Shown here piece after piece: positions 12,161 through 25,539 of a stretch of 64,000 nucleotides of DNA (its first letter is position 1; every line of letters begins with the position of its first letter). Where the stretch lies: contig NC_041002.1 in assembly GCF_004193775.1 (NCBI RefSeq), positions 33,763,112-33,827,111 on the forward strand, written 5' to 3'. The notes under the pieces were generated by a model. The model did not search any database. It had not been told where the DNA came from and worked only from the letters and a program-made list of their open reading frames with translations. Source of the DNA: Glycine soja. Lineage: Eukaryota > Streptophyta > Magnoliopsida > Fabales > Fabaceae. Made by a program: the position numbers and the translations under genes.

Positions 12161-12534
12161 CTGCCAATCAAAATAAAAAGGTTTTATTGAACCACATATT
12201 CTCCCAAAGTAAACTAACAGTGAGGACACGTAAAGAACCAAAATATGCTCATACCATCTTCAACCTCTCTCAGCTTCTTCTTCGTAGAATACAAGATATA
12301 TTTAGGCTGCCCAAGCACATAAGTAAGAGAATTAGCATCACACAGAAACTGAGCTAATCAAACATAAACCTAAAATCATGCCAAACCCTAAACAAATGAG
12401 TTCATCACCGATTAAAAATTCAAACAACACACAAGAAATTCACAAACCACAGTTGGAATCCTAATGGTCTGAGAATGTAGGAAACCTCCTTTAAAAAAGT
12501 TACTATTATTTACAAAAATATCACCGCTTCACTT

Positions 12535-12599
12535 ACTACATCGGTCCTTGTATAACCATCGTAAAAGCAGTGTCGTAAAAGGCCTTTTTTCTAGTAGTG
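12535..12599. repeat. CACTA right end with subterminal repeats
   Basis: Contains CTACATCGGTCC, then CATCGTAAAA and GTCGTAAAAGGCC, before the terminal CTAGTAGTG. It is the inverted partner of the left end at 8250. Confidence 0.8.
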
Positions 12600-12602
12600 A
12601 TA

Positions 12603-14086
12603 GTTGCAGCCATAGTTGCGACAAAATTGGTTTACAAGAAGTATGCAAATGTTTGTAGCAGAATAAAAATTATACATTCTTGCTTATTTATAAAAAATAA
12701 AAATAACTAGGCTCAAATATATTTTTGGTCCCTGATAAATACTTGTTTTTTTTTGCGTTTGGTACTTAATAAATTTTTCGTTTGTGATGGGTCCCTAATA
12801 TTTAAAAGATTTTGTTCGAGGTCCCTGTTGTTAGTGGGAATCCGTAGGATTACACATAGGGATTTTATTTTTAAAAGAAAGTAAAAAATGGTGTCATTTT
12901 ATTTTCGTGTTTCTCCATCGTTAGATTTTTTTGTCTTTTACAATGACAATCAAGATTTTTTCTTTTTCCTTTTCTTACTTTTTTCCTTCTTTTCATGTTT
13001 TGCTCCTTTCTTCTTTCTCCTATCTGTCTCCATCACCCTTCATATTCCTCATATCCCACCATTGTGCCACCGAGAAAACAAAATCCTGATTTGAACATCA
13101 AACCACAAAATCGAGAAAACCACAAAATCATTTTGAACATCGTGCAGTGCATCTTAACAACAAAACATCAAACCACAAAATCAAGAAAACAAAAACACTG
13201 ATTTGAACATATCTCCACAAAAAAAAAAACCCAAAATCCCCCCAAAAAACATCAAACCACAACAATAGTAACAACAAATCTGAATATGAAAGCAAGAAAA
13301 GCAAAATCGATTTTGTTTGGTGGGCTTCACTGGGTTTGCACCAGAGAAAGTGTAAATCACTACCCCCTTCTTCTCTAGAAATGACCATACACAACCACCA
13401 CCGTCATAGGGCCCACTGTCCTCGACGAAACCTAGGAAATGTAATCGCATGACCTTGTTCCCGTCGGTGATGCACCACGCCTTCTCCTCGACGTCGTTGC
13501 CCTTGGTGACGCCCCCCCCCCCCCCCCCGGCGACGCTTTTTTGACGAATCCTCTGGCAACTTCTTCTCAGCTTTCGCAACACACAGTTGCAGCTGCTGTT
13601 GCCACACAAAAGTTGAATCAATTGAGTGTGGGATTTCTAATCTCTTATGATGTTTATCATATTTATCGGTGCCCTTTCTTGATTAAACTACTATGCCAAC
13701 ACAATGATTCAAACCCATCTCGCTTTTGTTGCCTCCATCCTTCTCCACTGCACCTCACTCCCTTCGTCATCCCTAACCTCATGAATCAATAATGGCGATG
13801 GAGCTGGATGCTGGTTTTGCAACTATGGAGCAAAGGCACTGAGATCATAAAAGAGAAGTTTCATATCTGAAGAGCATAAGCACCTATGAAGGAAGGGGAT
13901 GAGATATGAAGAGAGAGGCGTCAGTTCTAAAGAATCGCCATGGATGCGCGTTGTAATCAAATCGGAAACAAACAGAAAAGGGTAAAAGGTTGGGAAAGGA
14001 AAGAAAAAAAGAAATTTTTTTAACATGCAAAACGATGTCGTTTAATTATTTATTATTTTTTTTAAAAAAAAACTTTTTTTCACGTG
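12603..14086. repeat. unclassified repeat fragment, cut by the Tekay LTR
   Basis: From about 12710 the sequence has repeated GGTCCCT(G/A)ATA phrases typical of a common legume terminal repeat family. Near 12855-12910 a GTAAAAAATGGTGTCATTTTA stretch is loosely inverted near 14030-14086 (AAAACGATGTCGTTT and an A/T run), suggesting a MULE-like or MITE-like element whose right end is lost where the LTR begins at 14087. The middle holds a C-run of 17 at 13512-13528. Short open frames, including a glycine-rich one on the minus strand at 13181-13621, show no recognisable domain. Confidence 0.4.
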
Positions 14087-16598
14087 TGTAGCGTCCCGCC
14101 TCGTGCTACGATATTACTATTCTAAACCGCGTAAATTTTAATTTTTAAATGAAAACTCTGTTAATTTGCCTATAAAAAATGAGAGTAAATTTTTTGAGAT
14201 ATACGTTCACCAAACAAATGCACAAATATTTAAATGAATTTACACACACTCACACACACACACACACATTAACTCAGTACACATCATTCACATGATGAAA
14301 AGTAAATTAGTTCATACATATAATTAAATTTGTGATTTACATCTTCAATTCAAAAAGAATTATAGAACCATCTATGGAGGAGTTGATTAATAAAACACAA
14401 CTCTCTCCCAAAATAATCCCAACATCATTACGTTAGCTTGGCGGCTCCATAAAAGAATTTAACTTCACGTACTCTACTGTTGTCCATCTGCTCCCACGAA
14501 CGAAGGTTCGTGATCATAACAAGTACCAGCCACACAATACAAAATTTGCAAGGGTGAGTTTATTATAAAAGAAATCAACAAAAAAAATCAAATGACCATG
14601 ATTAGTAAGAAAACATTAACAAATTCCATAATCATACACAAACATCCATTAATCCAACATACACTCAACAAGTAGTCATTAGCCTTCCAGAATTCCAATC
14701 CATCATGCTTAGTATGATGCATGCACCTGACCTCAACTCTCAAATGCAATATGGTACCATTCGTCAGGAAATAGCCTAAACGTGTCCACACGATACTCTC
14801 ACTTAGGAAAACTAGGCAGGAAAAGTAGAGGTCACCCTGTCGTGCATAGATAACTTCCCCTTATGGTGATCGGCCTGAGTCCTAAGGGAGTTCCAAACCA
14901 GGTGACATGCCCCCAAGTACAAGTATTTCCCTTCATGAGAAACTACACGTACTTACTAACATCATTTATACTATTTCCATGCAATATTAAGTATGAAACA
15001 TGGGCATCATCAATGCACTGGCCATGGATAATTAATGATTCTAAGCCATCCCCCTCCAGAGATGCTTAAAACTCTTTAACCGCTCTATTTCGTCCACCAG
15101 GGATATCCATCATGGTCACTGCACCCCCATGTACATACACAACATACATACTCACAATTACATTTTCAACATCTCATCTCAATATCATTATCAACATCAA
15201 CATCATCTCATCTTAATGTCATTCTCAACATCAACATCATCTCATCTCAATGACATTATCAACATCAGCATCATCTCATCTCAATGACATTATCAACAAC
15301 AACAACATCATTTCGTATCAATATTATCATCAATAATAGTATCATCTCATATCAATATTAGCATCAATAACAACATCATTCTCTATCAACTAATATCATC
15401 AATAACAATATCATCAATAATTCACACTCAACACATACATACATATATAGTTCATGCCTGAGATTCACACTCCCCAAGTCTTTAGACAACACAAGTATAT
15501 TAAACACAATAATGTCATTTATCAATAACAGATGTATCAAATCCTATTAATCGAAAACATTATTTTTCTTGAAAACAAGCATGCATAGGGATAGATATAC
15601 ATTCTCATAATTGGGTTGCATGAACTCAATTATGGTATCAAAGCTATAAAATTATAATAAACTCTTTTCACCTATCGTGAGCTCTCTGTCAGCTCCTCTC
15701 TACGTTGCTTAGAGACCTCTCTCATGCACATTCGTGAGTCAAAACACAGAGTTCTATATACCAAATTGAAGGGAATTTAGTATAGATTTCAAAAACAAGG
15801 TTAATAATAACATTTAGGGTCAATTACTCCTGCCAAAACAAATGGGGCTAAGGGGTGTTTCGAGTTTTATTACAAAGAGACGTCATTTTGAAATTCCAAC
15901 CACGTCAACGTGACCAGGGTTCAGCGAAGGTCATGAAAACAACATCAATTTTATGAAAAGATAACTTTTACCACGTCTCATTTTCAAGGGTTTTTCAAAG
16001 GAAGTGTAAAAATGTTCCTCTTTGTATGGTGGTTTGACAACAAGCAACGACGGCTCGTGGTGGCCATCGATGGTCGTGGGTGGTGAAGGAGGAATCTACT
16101 TTTGGCGCTGAGTGCAACGCCTCTTGTGTTGGGATTTGTGCAGAGCGCGACATTTCGCGCTGAGCGCAATTCTTCTTGGGTTAGAATTGTGCTTAGAGCG
16201 CTTCTCACACTAAGTGAGATGTCAAAAACTGTTAATGTATAAATCCCAATAGTCAAAACTTGAAGACATGGGTTACAAACCTACAATCCAAATTTGAAGA
16301 CGATCCAACGGTTAACAAATCCAGGATCACAGTTTTATTGAAATGGGTTTAGGTAAAACTTGAAATATCATAATTTCAACCTAAGTCAATAAAACTCCAG
16401 ATGACTCAACATCCACATCAAGCAAATCACACATGGCTAATTCACACAATACCTCAACTCATCCAAATCAATCACACAATCAAATAACATGAGAAATACA
16501 TTAAACATCAATTTACAGTTAGTGAAATTTTAGGGCGTTACAATGTGTAATCCCACTCAAACATCGATTTATAATTAGTAACATTTCAGGATGTTACA
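14087..16598 (-). repeat. Tekay 3' LTR (left copy)
   Basis: The LTR is 2512 bp, TGTAGCGTCCCG at its left limit and GATGTTACA at its right limit in plus orientation. Landmarks are shared with the right copy: the CTACGATAT(T/C)AC stretch, the GTGAGTTTATTATAA block, and the AAAGATAACTTTTAC block. The inner end seems partly duplicated, with two TTACA-terminated copies near 16540 and 16598. Confidence 0.8.
15170..15425. repeat. imperfect ATC/CAT-rich microsatellite in the Tekay LTR
   Basis: Repeated phrases CAACATCA, CATCTCATCTCAAT and TATCATCAATAA form a low-complexity tract. A similar shorter tract is in the right LTR near 22570-22720, so it is an LTR feature. Confidence 0.6.
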
Positions 16599-16614
16599 AC
16601 TCTCCCACCCTTTT
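16599..16614 (-). other. Tekay polypurine tract
   Basis: On the minus strand AAAAGGGTGGGAGAGT lies directly before the TGTAAC start of the 3' LTR, the position of the plus-strand primer. Confidence 0.75.
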
Positions 16615-16621
16615 AGAAATT

Positions 16622-19320
16622 TCATCCTGGAAACTTACCTGACTCAAACAAGGATGGATAGGCTACTTGCATCTGACTCTCTAATTCGCACGGGGCATCT
16701 TCTCCTAATGTACCTCCCCAAATCACCTTAACCAATGAAATATCCTTCCCTCTTAGGTGCTTTGTACTTTTATCCTTGATCCTCAAAGGCAATGTGTCAT
16801 ATGTCAAGTTCTCTTTTACTTGTAGGTCATCCAATTCGATCACATGAGATGGATCATGGATATACTTACGGAGTTGAGACACATGAAATACATTGTGAAG
16901 ATTAGAAAATGATGGGGGTAATGCAATTTGGTATGCCACAGGACCAACCTCGAATTCCAAGTCTTTCCTCCTCTTATCTTGATAACTTTTCTGTCTACTC
17001 TGAGCAGTCCTCATCCTTTCTTGGATCAACTTCACCTTCTCGGTGGTCTGTTGTACCACTTCAGGTCCTAAGGTGAGGTTTTCTCCAAGCTCTAGCCAAC
17101 ATAGAGGTATCCTACACCTTCTACCATACAAAGCTTCATAGGGAGCCATGCCAATGGTAGAGTGAAAACTATTATTGTAAGTGAACTCTATCAATGGTAG
17201 AAAACTCTCCCAACTTCCCTTTTGCTCTAAGACACACGCCCTCAAAAGGTCCTCCAGTGATTGTATGGTCCGTTCAGTTTGGCCATCAGTTTGAGGATGG
17301 TAGGCTGAACTTAGTCTAAGCTTGGTTCCCAACGCTCTGTTCAGGCTCTCCCAAAATCTAGAGGTAAACCTAGGATCTCTATCAGACACTATGCTAGACG
17401 GCACACCATGTAACCTGACAATCTCACTAATATACAGGAAGGTCAACTTTTCCAAGGAAAATTTGATATTAATGGGAATAAAGTGAGCAAACTTGGTAAG
17501 TCTGTCAATAATAACCCAGATAGAATCCAAACCTCTGGGGGTCCTAGGTAGTCCTACAACAAAATCCATGGAAATATTGTCCCACTTCCACTTGGGTACC
17601 TCCAAGGGTTGTAACTTCCCTAAAGGTCTCTGATGTTCTATCTTAGCCTTCTGACAGACTAAACATGCATACATAAATTCACTAATCTCTCTCTTCATGT
17701 TAGGCCACCAAAACATCATCTTTAAATCTTGATACATCTTGGTAGCACCAGGATGAATGCTCAAACTACTCCTATGTCATTCCTTTAGGATCATCTTCCT
17801 AAGTTCAGGCACATTGGGAACACAAATCCTATCTTGAAGCCTCAAGACTCCATCCGATCCAATATTGAAACTACTATTTCTTCCTGACTTTACAGCTTCT
17901 AACTGAGTCCATAGAAAAGGATCAGACTTTTGGCCTTCCCTAATATCTCCTAGTAACTCACTGGTAATCCTCAAAGTCCCTAATCTTACACTGTTAGGAG
18001 TAACCTCACATGCAAGGCTAATGTCTCTAAATTTCTCTAGGAGATCCATCTCTCTAACCATCAAAGCAGATACATGTAGGGATTTCCTACTCAAGGCATC
18101 AGCCACTACACTGGCTTTGCTGGGATGGTAACTAACCTCAAAATCATAATCTTTAAGAAACTCTAACCATCTCCTTTGACGCATGTTTAGCTCTTTCTGA
18201 CTAAACAATTTCTTAAGGTTCTTATGATCACTAAGCACCTCAAACTTGGAGCCAAACAAGTAATGCCTCCACATCTTAAGGGCAAAAACCACAACAGCCA
18301 GCTCTAGATCATGGGTGGGATAATTCCTCTCATGGGTCTTGAGTTTTCTAGAAGCATAGGCCACTACTTGGCCATTTTGCATCAACACTCCTCCTAAACC
18401 CATCTTTGATGCATCACAATACACCTCAAAGGGTTCTCTCGGGTTAGGCAAAACTAACACTAGAGCGGTTGTCAATCTTTCCTTAAGGGTCTGGAAACTA
18501 TGCTCACATTGGGTATCCCACACAAAAGCTTGAGCCTTACGAGTTAGTTTAGTCAAAGGTAAAGCTAACTTGGAGAAACCTTCTATGAAACTCTGGTAGT
18601 ATCCTGCTAAACCCAGAAAACTCATAATCTCAAAAATAGATTTAGGACTCTCCCACTCCAAAACGGCTTCTATCTTAGAGGGATCTACAGCTATACCCCC
18701 TTGAGATATCACATGCCCTAGGAAACTAACTTTCTCTAACCAAAACTCACACTTGGACAACTTAGCATAGAGTTGTCGATCCCTAAGGGTATGTAGCACA
18801 ATCCTCAAATGTTCTTCATGTTCCTTTCTAGTCTTGGAGTATACCAAAATATCATCTATGCATACTACCACCAAACTATCAAGGTAAGGGTGAAAGACTC
18901 TATTCATGTAGTCCATAAACACACCTGGAGCATTAGTCACACCAAAGGGCATGACTAAATACTCATAGTGACCATAACGGGTCCTAAAAGTAGTCTTAGG
19001 TATGTCCTCAGACTTCACTCGAATCTGATGGTAACCTGACCTATGGTCTATCTTGCTAAACACACAAGCTCCAACCAGTTGGTACTTATTCTTAATTGTC
19101 ACCTTGTTCAACTGGCGGTAGTCTACACACAACCTCATGGTCCCATCTTTCTTCTTCACTAACAATACTAGTGCTCCCCATGGAGACACACTGGGTCTCA
19201 CAAACCGCTTCTCCAACAACTCCTCTAACTGTTTCTTAAGCTCAGCTAACTCTATAGGAGACATCCTATAAGGGGCTATGGATATGTGTCTAGCACCAGG
19301 TACCAGGTCTATGGAAAACT
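16622..19320 (-). pseudogene. Tekay pol: RT, RNase H, integrase, chromodomain-like tail
   Basis: RT shows [17 protein letters not shown] and the catalytic IDDILVYS box preceded by Cys instead of the usual aromatic residue. RNase H follows (VYCDAS.MGLGGVL ... DALSRK). Integrase has the zinc-binding C-x2-C (CLVCQKAK), then the catalytic triad in SMDFVVGL, SDRDPRF and QTDGQTERT. The tail HVSQLRKY ... KVIWGG is chromodomain-like. Breaks: a single TGA at 17777-17779 between RNase H and integrase; a two-base slip in a GA run near 19325 that separates protease from RT; and an in-frame loss of roughly 30 residues at FEVGPVAYQ, where family members have a longer linker. It is non-functional but recently readable. 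Confidence 0.9.
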
Positions 19321-20890
19321 CTATCTCTCTCTCTCGGGTGGTAGACCAGATATATCCTCAGGGAACACTTCAAGAAACTCTCTAACAACAGGGAGGTCAC
19401 ACATGGAAACCTTTGTCTCTATTTCTGGGTTAGACAAGATCATGTACACTTGAGCATCTTCTTTCAAAGATGTCAAAACTTGGTTGGCAAAGATAAACAT
19501 CATATCCTTACTCACTCCAGGACTATCAAACACCATAGTTTTATTAAAACAATTTAACAAGACATGGTTGGAAGATAACCAGTCCATACCAAGAATAACA
19601 TCAATCAGGCTCATAGGCAAACAAATCAGATCAATCAAAAAGGTTCTACCAGAAATTTCCATAGGACAATCCAAACATACCTTAGAAGTTAACACAAAAC
19701 CACTAGTTGGGGTCTCTACCACTAGATCTTTATTTAAAGAAGACACAGAAAGCTTAAGTTTCCCTACACATGAATAGGATATAAAAGAATGGGTTACACC
19801 AGAATCAAACAGCATAAGTAAAGGAATTCCATTTATGAAACATTTACCTTGGATTAGATCTTTGGATTTCGAAGCTTTAGCACCGTTAAGGGTAAAGACT
19901 CTTCCAGTGGCCTTTGGATGTCCAATTTGGTCATTCAAGCCCCCACCATTTTGCTCCCTCTTGGGATGTGGAGAGTCTATCTGAAAATGCCCTTTTTGTC
20001 TACAATTAAAACATGTTATGCCTTTATCAGGGCAATTTGAGGAAATGTGCCCTAGCTTACTACATCTGTAACAAGTGATATGAGTGGGGAAGGTATTGGG
20101 TTTGCAACCACTACCACCCGCAAATCCCATGGCAACAATCTTCTTATTGTTGGGGCGGTTACCATATTGCTTAGGAGGGGTCGAGTATGGTTTTCCCCAA
20201 TGTTGGGGTCCATTATTTTTGTTCCTCACTGGACCTATACTCTTATAATAGCTCGTCCTGTCTCAAGAGTCTTCATCCTAAATCCGACACATGTTAACCA
20301 AGAGTGGAAACTGACGAACACCCTGGTAATTCATAGCTTGCTTCACTTCAGGTCGTAAGCTGTTCAGAAACTTCACACATTCGGAGTTTTCACCATCCCT
20401 CCCTTGATAATGGGGAAAGTACCTCACCAACTCTTCAAACTTGGCTGCATACTCAGCTACAGTCATGTTTCCCTACTTGAGCTCTAAGAACTCCATCTCA
20501 TTCTTATTCCTAACATCCTCAGGAAAGTATTTCTCCAAGAATACCCTCTTGAAGACATCCCAGGTCACATCTTGACCTTCAACATCTAGGCATTGGAGTA
20601 TTCTCCCACTAATACTCAGCTTCTTCCACCAAAGTGTATGTACCAAAAGCAACTTTTTGCCCTTCCGGACATGCCATCACTCGGAAAATCTTCTCAATTG
20701 CCCTTATTCAGTTATGAGCACCATCAGGGTTGTATCCTCCATTGAATGAAGGGGGATTGTTTTGTTGGAAGCGGTCGAACCCTTGATACTCAACAGCTCC
20801 ACCAGCTTCTCCCCTATTTGGATTCCCTATAGCTTGAGCTAAGGCTTGGAGAGCATCAGCTATAGCACGATCATTCCATCCATCCATCAC
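19321..20890 (-). pseudogene. Tekay gag and protease, broken
   Basis: Gag begins near 20890 (MMDGWNDRAIADALQALAQ), is shattered by stops and frameshifts between about 20700 and 20470, and resumes with MTVAEYAAKFEELVRYFP (20466). A CCHC zinc knuckle (CYRCSKLGHISSNC) is followed by a second one that has lost its last Cys (CFNCRQKGHFQIDS). The aspartic protease box reads LFDSGVTHSFIS, with the usual Thr replaced by Ser, then ILGMDWL. The protease-to-RT join is out of frame. Confidence 0.88.
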
Positions 20891-21316
20891 TCCCTATACA
20901 CACCAGGAAGTGAGACATGGAAAGAATACACATAAGAAAAAAAAAGAGCAACACAAAAATCACAACCATTACAAGTTCCTACTTGGTTACTTTTGAGAGT
21001 TGATGCCTTGAGACATTAACACTCATTTCCCATCGTTTGAATTTCCTGATCGCTTGCCATATCATCCCATTGTACTTCACAAATTATACAAATGGCTAGT
21101 CTGATAATTCATGACACGACATTGAAACTCATGGTATAGCAGACATCAGGAAACCAAACACGTTACGACTACAACAATCAAATTTCTACAACACATGGAA
21201 AGACAACAAGTGAATAAGGTCCAATTGCAAACAACAGACATCAAGCATTCAACAAGGCAACCAGAAAACGCATAGAAAAACATAGCAGACTCACAACTCA
21301 CTGGCCGAAAGGTTCG

Positions 21317-21333
21317 ACCTGCTCTGATACCAA
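21317..21333 (-). other. Tekay primer binding site (initiator tRNA-Met type)
   Basis: On the minus strand TGGTATCAGAGCAGG starts three bases after the end of the 5' LTR. TGGTATCAGAGC is complementary to the 3' end of plant initiator tRNA-Met, the usual primer in this group. It fixes the minus-strand polarity of the element. Confidence 0.85.
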
Positions 21334-21336
21334 TAA

Positions 21337-23068
<1,732 letters not shown>

Positions 23069-24682
23069 TGTCGCAACGTGCCCTTTTGCGGGCGAGCAAA
23101 GGCGAGACTCACGGGTGCGCTTTCCAAAGGAGGAAAGATGCGCGGAGTCGCCAGCAACGTTTATTTGTGGAAAACGTCGGAAAAACCGAAGGAAACCGGT
23201 CAAAATAAAAATTCTAAGTTCGGGAGTTGTATTTACACTTGAGGAAGGTATTAGCACCTCTCACGTTTGTCTCAAAGGACAACAACCTATTTTTTAGATT
23301 TGTGGAAATTGTGTTTCCTTAACTTTTATTTCTTTTTATTTTTTTAGGTCGACAAAAGCGGGGCTTTTGCTCCTACGTACCCTCCTTTGGAGAGGAAATC
23401 AGACCTACGTAGTTCTTTCTTAAGCGTGAATCAAGCGATTCTTTTTACTTGAAAGGTGATCATTTTAAGGCGTTGGACCTTAAAAATGATCCATTTTACT
23501 TGGTAAGAAACTGAAATGATAAACTTTCAAAACCCTATTTTTGTGGACGAGCTTGACTAGGCGAGTTGATTTTTAGCCTTAGTTTCACTTTAGTTATTAG
23601 TCAATTCAATTAAGAATGAGAAATCCCAAAGAGAAAACGTCCGATTGATTTTTTGCTTTATCTTACTAAAAGGCATTTTTTTTATTATTATATTATTATT
23701 TTACCTCTTTTTTTATTTCCAACGTGGTTACGGCACGACCGAACGGTCGGAATCATTTTAACCGAAATTAACGGATGATACAATTCAAACGATCGGTGGA
23801 AATTTATTTTATTTTTAGATTAGGCGAGAAATGACTTAAATAAATGGCTTAAGCACGTCAAAAGGGGGTATAAAAAGCGAATGAAAACGAGAATAAAAAT
23901 ACATGAAACAAAATGTGGACCACCACGGGTACATAGAATGAATTGAAAAGCTCAGTTTGAAGTACTTACCCGTTGAAGACTGAAGAAAACGAAGAACGAA
24001 CGATGAATATTTGAAGAACGAACGAGAATCTTCGCGTAATTACTCATGGAAACGTTACGGAAACGTTACAGAAGCGCCTCGGCTTGGATTTTCTTCACGG
24101 AAACAATTTTCCTTAGCAAATTTAAGAGAATACAAAATGCCATGAAGGCTAAACCCTTTTCTTCTTCACTCCTCCCCCTATTTATAGCAAAATAGGGGAG
24201 GAGCTTGCCACCCAGCTTGCCCAGGCGAGCAAGGTTGCTTCCTCCAAAAGCAACAGCCTTCTGGAGGAAGGATCTGGAAGGCCCAAGTGGGCCAGATTGC
24301 TATTTGTACCCCTTTTTTACTAAATGCACCCCCTTCTGTTTTTTTGGTAATTCTTTTTTCGTAACGTTACGAAACTTTATGAATTTCGTAACGATACTTA
24401 TTTTCCTTCCGCAAGGTTACGAATCCTTACAGAATATATATTTACTCTTTTTTAGCTTTCGAAGAAGTTACGGAAACTCATGGATTACGCAAAAACACCT
24501 CTTTTCGATTTCCGCCACATTACGGAATTTCACAGATCGCGTAAGCCTGCTTCCTTTTGATTTCTGACACGTCTCGGGACTTCATTTTTTGTGCAACAAA
24601 GGACGCCAAGTAATCTCAAAGCGGCTAACCAAAGGTTGCATGTCATCAAGTAATAATCCCCGGACAAAATTAGGGTATGACA
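23069..24682 (-). repeat. Ogre-1 3' LTR
   Basis: 1614 bp. On the minus strand it carries TATAAATAGGGGGAGG as a promoter TATA box (near 24172-24190) with an imperfect GCTTGCC-CA-GGCGAGC hairpin just upstream (near 24217-24232). Confidence 0.92.
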
Positions 24683-24697
24683 GTTGTCCCTCTTTAC
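24683..24697 (-). other. Ogre-1 polypurine tract
   Basis: The minus-strand AAAGAGGGACAAC abuts the TGTCATACCC start of the 3' LTR. The same tract precedes the 3' LTR of Ogre-2 (47540-47552). Confidence 0.75.
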
Positions 24698-24959
24698 TTA
24701 CCTTTTATCGGAGATAAGAGGAAAGCAAAGATAAGACACTGATTTCGTCCGTCTGGCCCTTTCCATGATTAATCCATGACGACTCTCGTCTCTACTCCTT
24801 CTTTTTTTTTTTCTGCACAACACAATACAAACAACAACAAGAACAACAAATATAATATACATATACACATATACACATGTTTGGCGAAGGAACCGATCCG
24901 GAAAATAGCAGAAGAACATATTTCCCAGTCACCAGAGGCTTCGCGCTGGATAATGGAGG

Positions 24960-25535
24960 ACACATGAACAGCCCTAGGCAATAACATTCATGGGGCTCCG
25001 AAAAAGGGGGGGAGAATGGAGGATTGCCTTGAGGGTCCGCACTTAGCCAATTATGAAACACAGCTTCAAACTCGAAGGTGCAGGACGCATGAACGAAAAC
25101 GCAATTCATGGGGTTCCGAAAAAGGGTTGAGAATGGAGAATTGCACTAAGCAATCACTATGCATGGCTCCAAACTCGAAGGTGGAGGACACATGAATGAA
25201 AACGCAATTCATGGGGCTCCGAAAAAGGGTTGAGAATGGAGAATTGCACTAAGCAATCACTACGCATGGCTCCAAACTCGAATGTGGAGGACACATGAAC
25301 GAAAACGCAATTCATGGGGCTCCGAAAAAGGGTTGAGAATGGAGAATTGCACTAAGCAATCACTACGCATGGCTCCAAACTCGAAGGTGGAGGACGCATG
25401 AACGAAAACGCAATTCATGGGGCTTCGAAAAAGGGTTGAGAATGGAGAATTGCACTAAGCAATCACTACGCATGGCTCCAAACTCGAAGGTGGAGGACAC
25501 ATGAACGAAAACACAATTCATGGGGCTTCGAAAAA
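24960..25535. repeat. 103-bp tandem repeat, about five copies
   Basis: The phrase AACGAAAACGCAATTCATGG recurs at an exact spacing of 103 bp (GCAATTCATGG at 25101, 25204, 25307, 25410; a variant near 25513), after a degenerate first copy near 24985. Each unit also has GAGAATGGAGAATTGCACT and GGCTCCAAACTCGAA. It lies in the 3' non-coding part of Ogre-1 and is not seen in Ogre-2, which has different tandem arrays there. Confidence 0.9.
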
Positions 25536-25539
25536 GATT

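Larger units (their letters stand above)
8250..12599 (-). mobile_element. non-autonomous CACTA transposon carrying host gene fragments
   Basis: The 4350-bp element begins CACTACTAGAAAA and ends with the reverse complement, TTTTTTCTAGTAGTG. It is flanked by a 3-bp direct repeat, ATA at 8247-8249 and 12600-12602, as expected for CACTA (En/Spm) elements. Short motifs of the form CTACATCGGT recur inside both ends as subterminal repeats. No TNP2-like transposase or TNPA-like frame is visible, so movement would need a helper. The interior carries spliced-gene fragments from two unrelated host genes and a SINE-like sequence. Strand is given as that of the captured exons. The matching ends and exact TSD make the call strong. 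Confidence 0.93.

Noticed and set aside
13181..13621. 146-residue glycine-rich minus-strand protein
   Set aside because: The Gly run comes from a C17 homopolymer of uncertain length, and the sequence lies in a repeat fragment with no recognisable domain.
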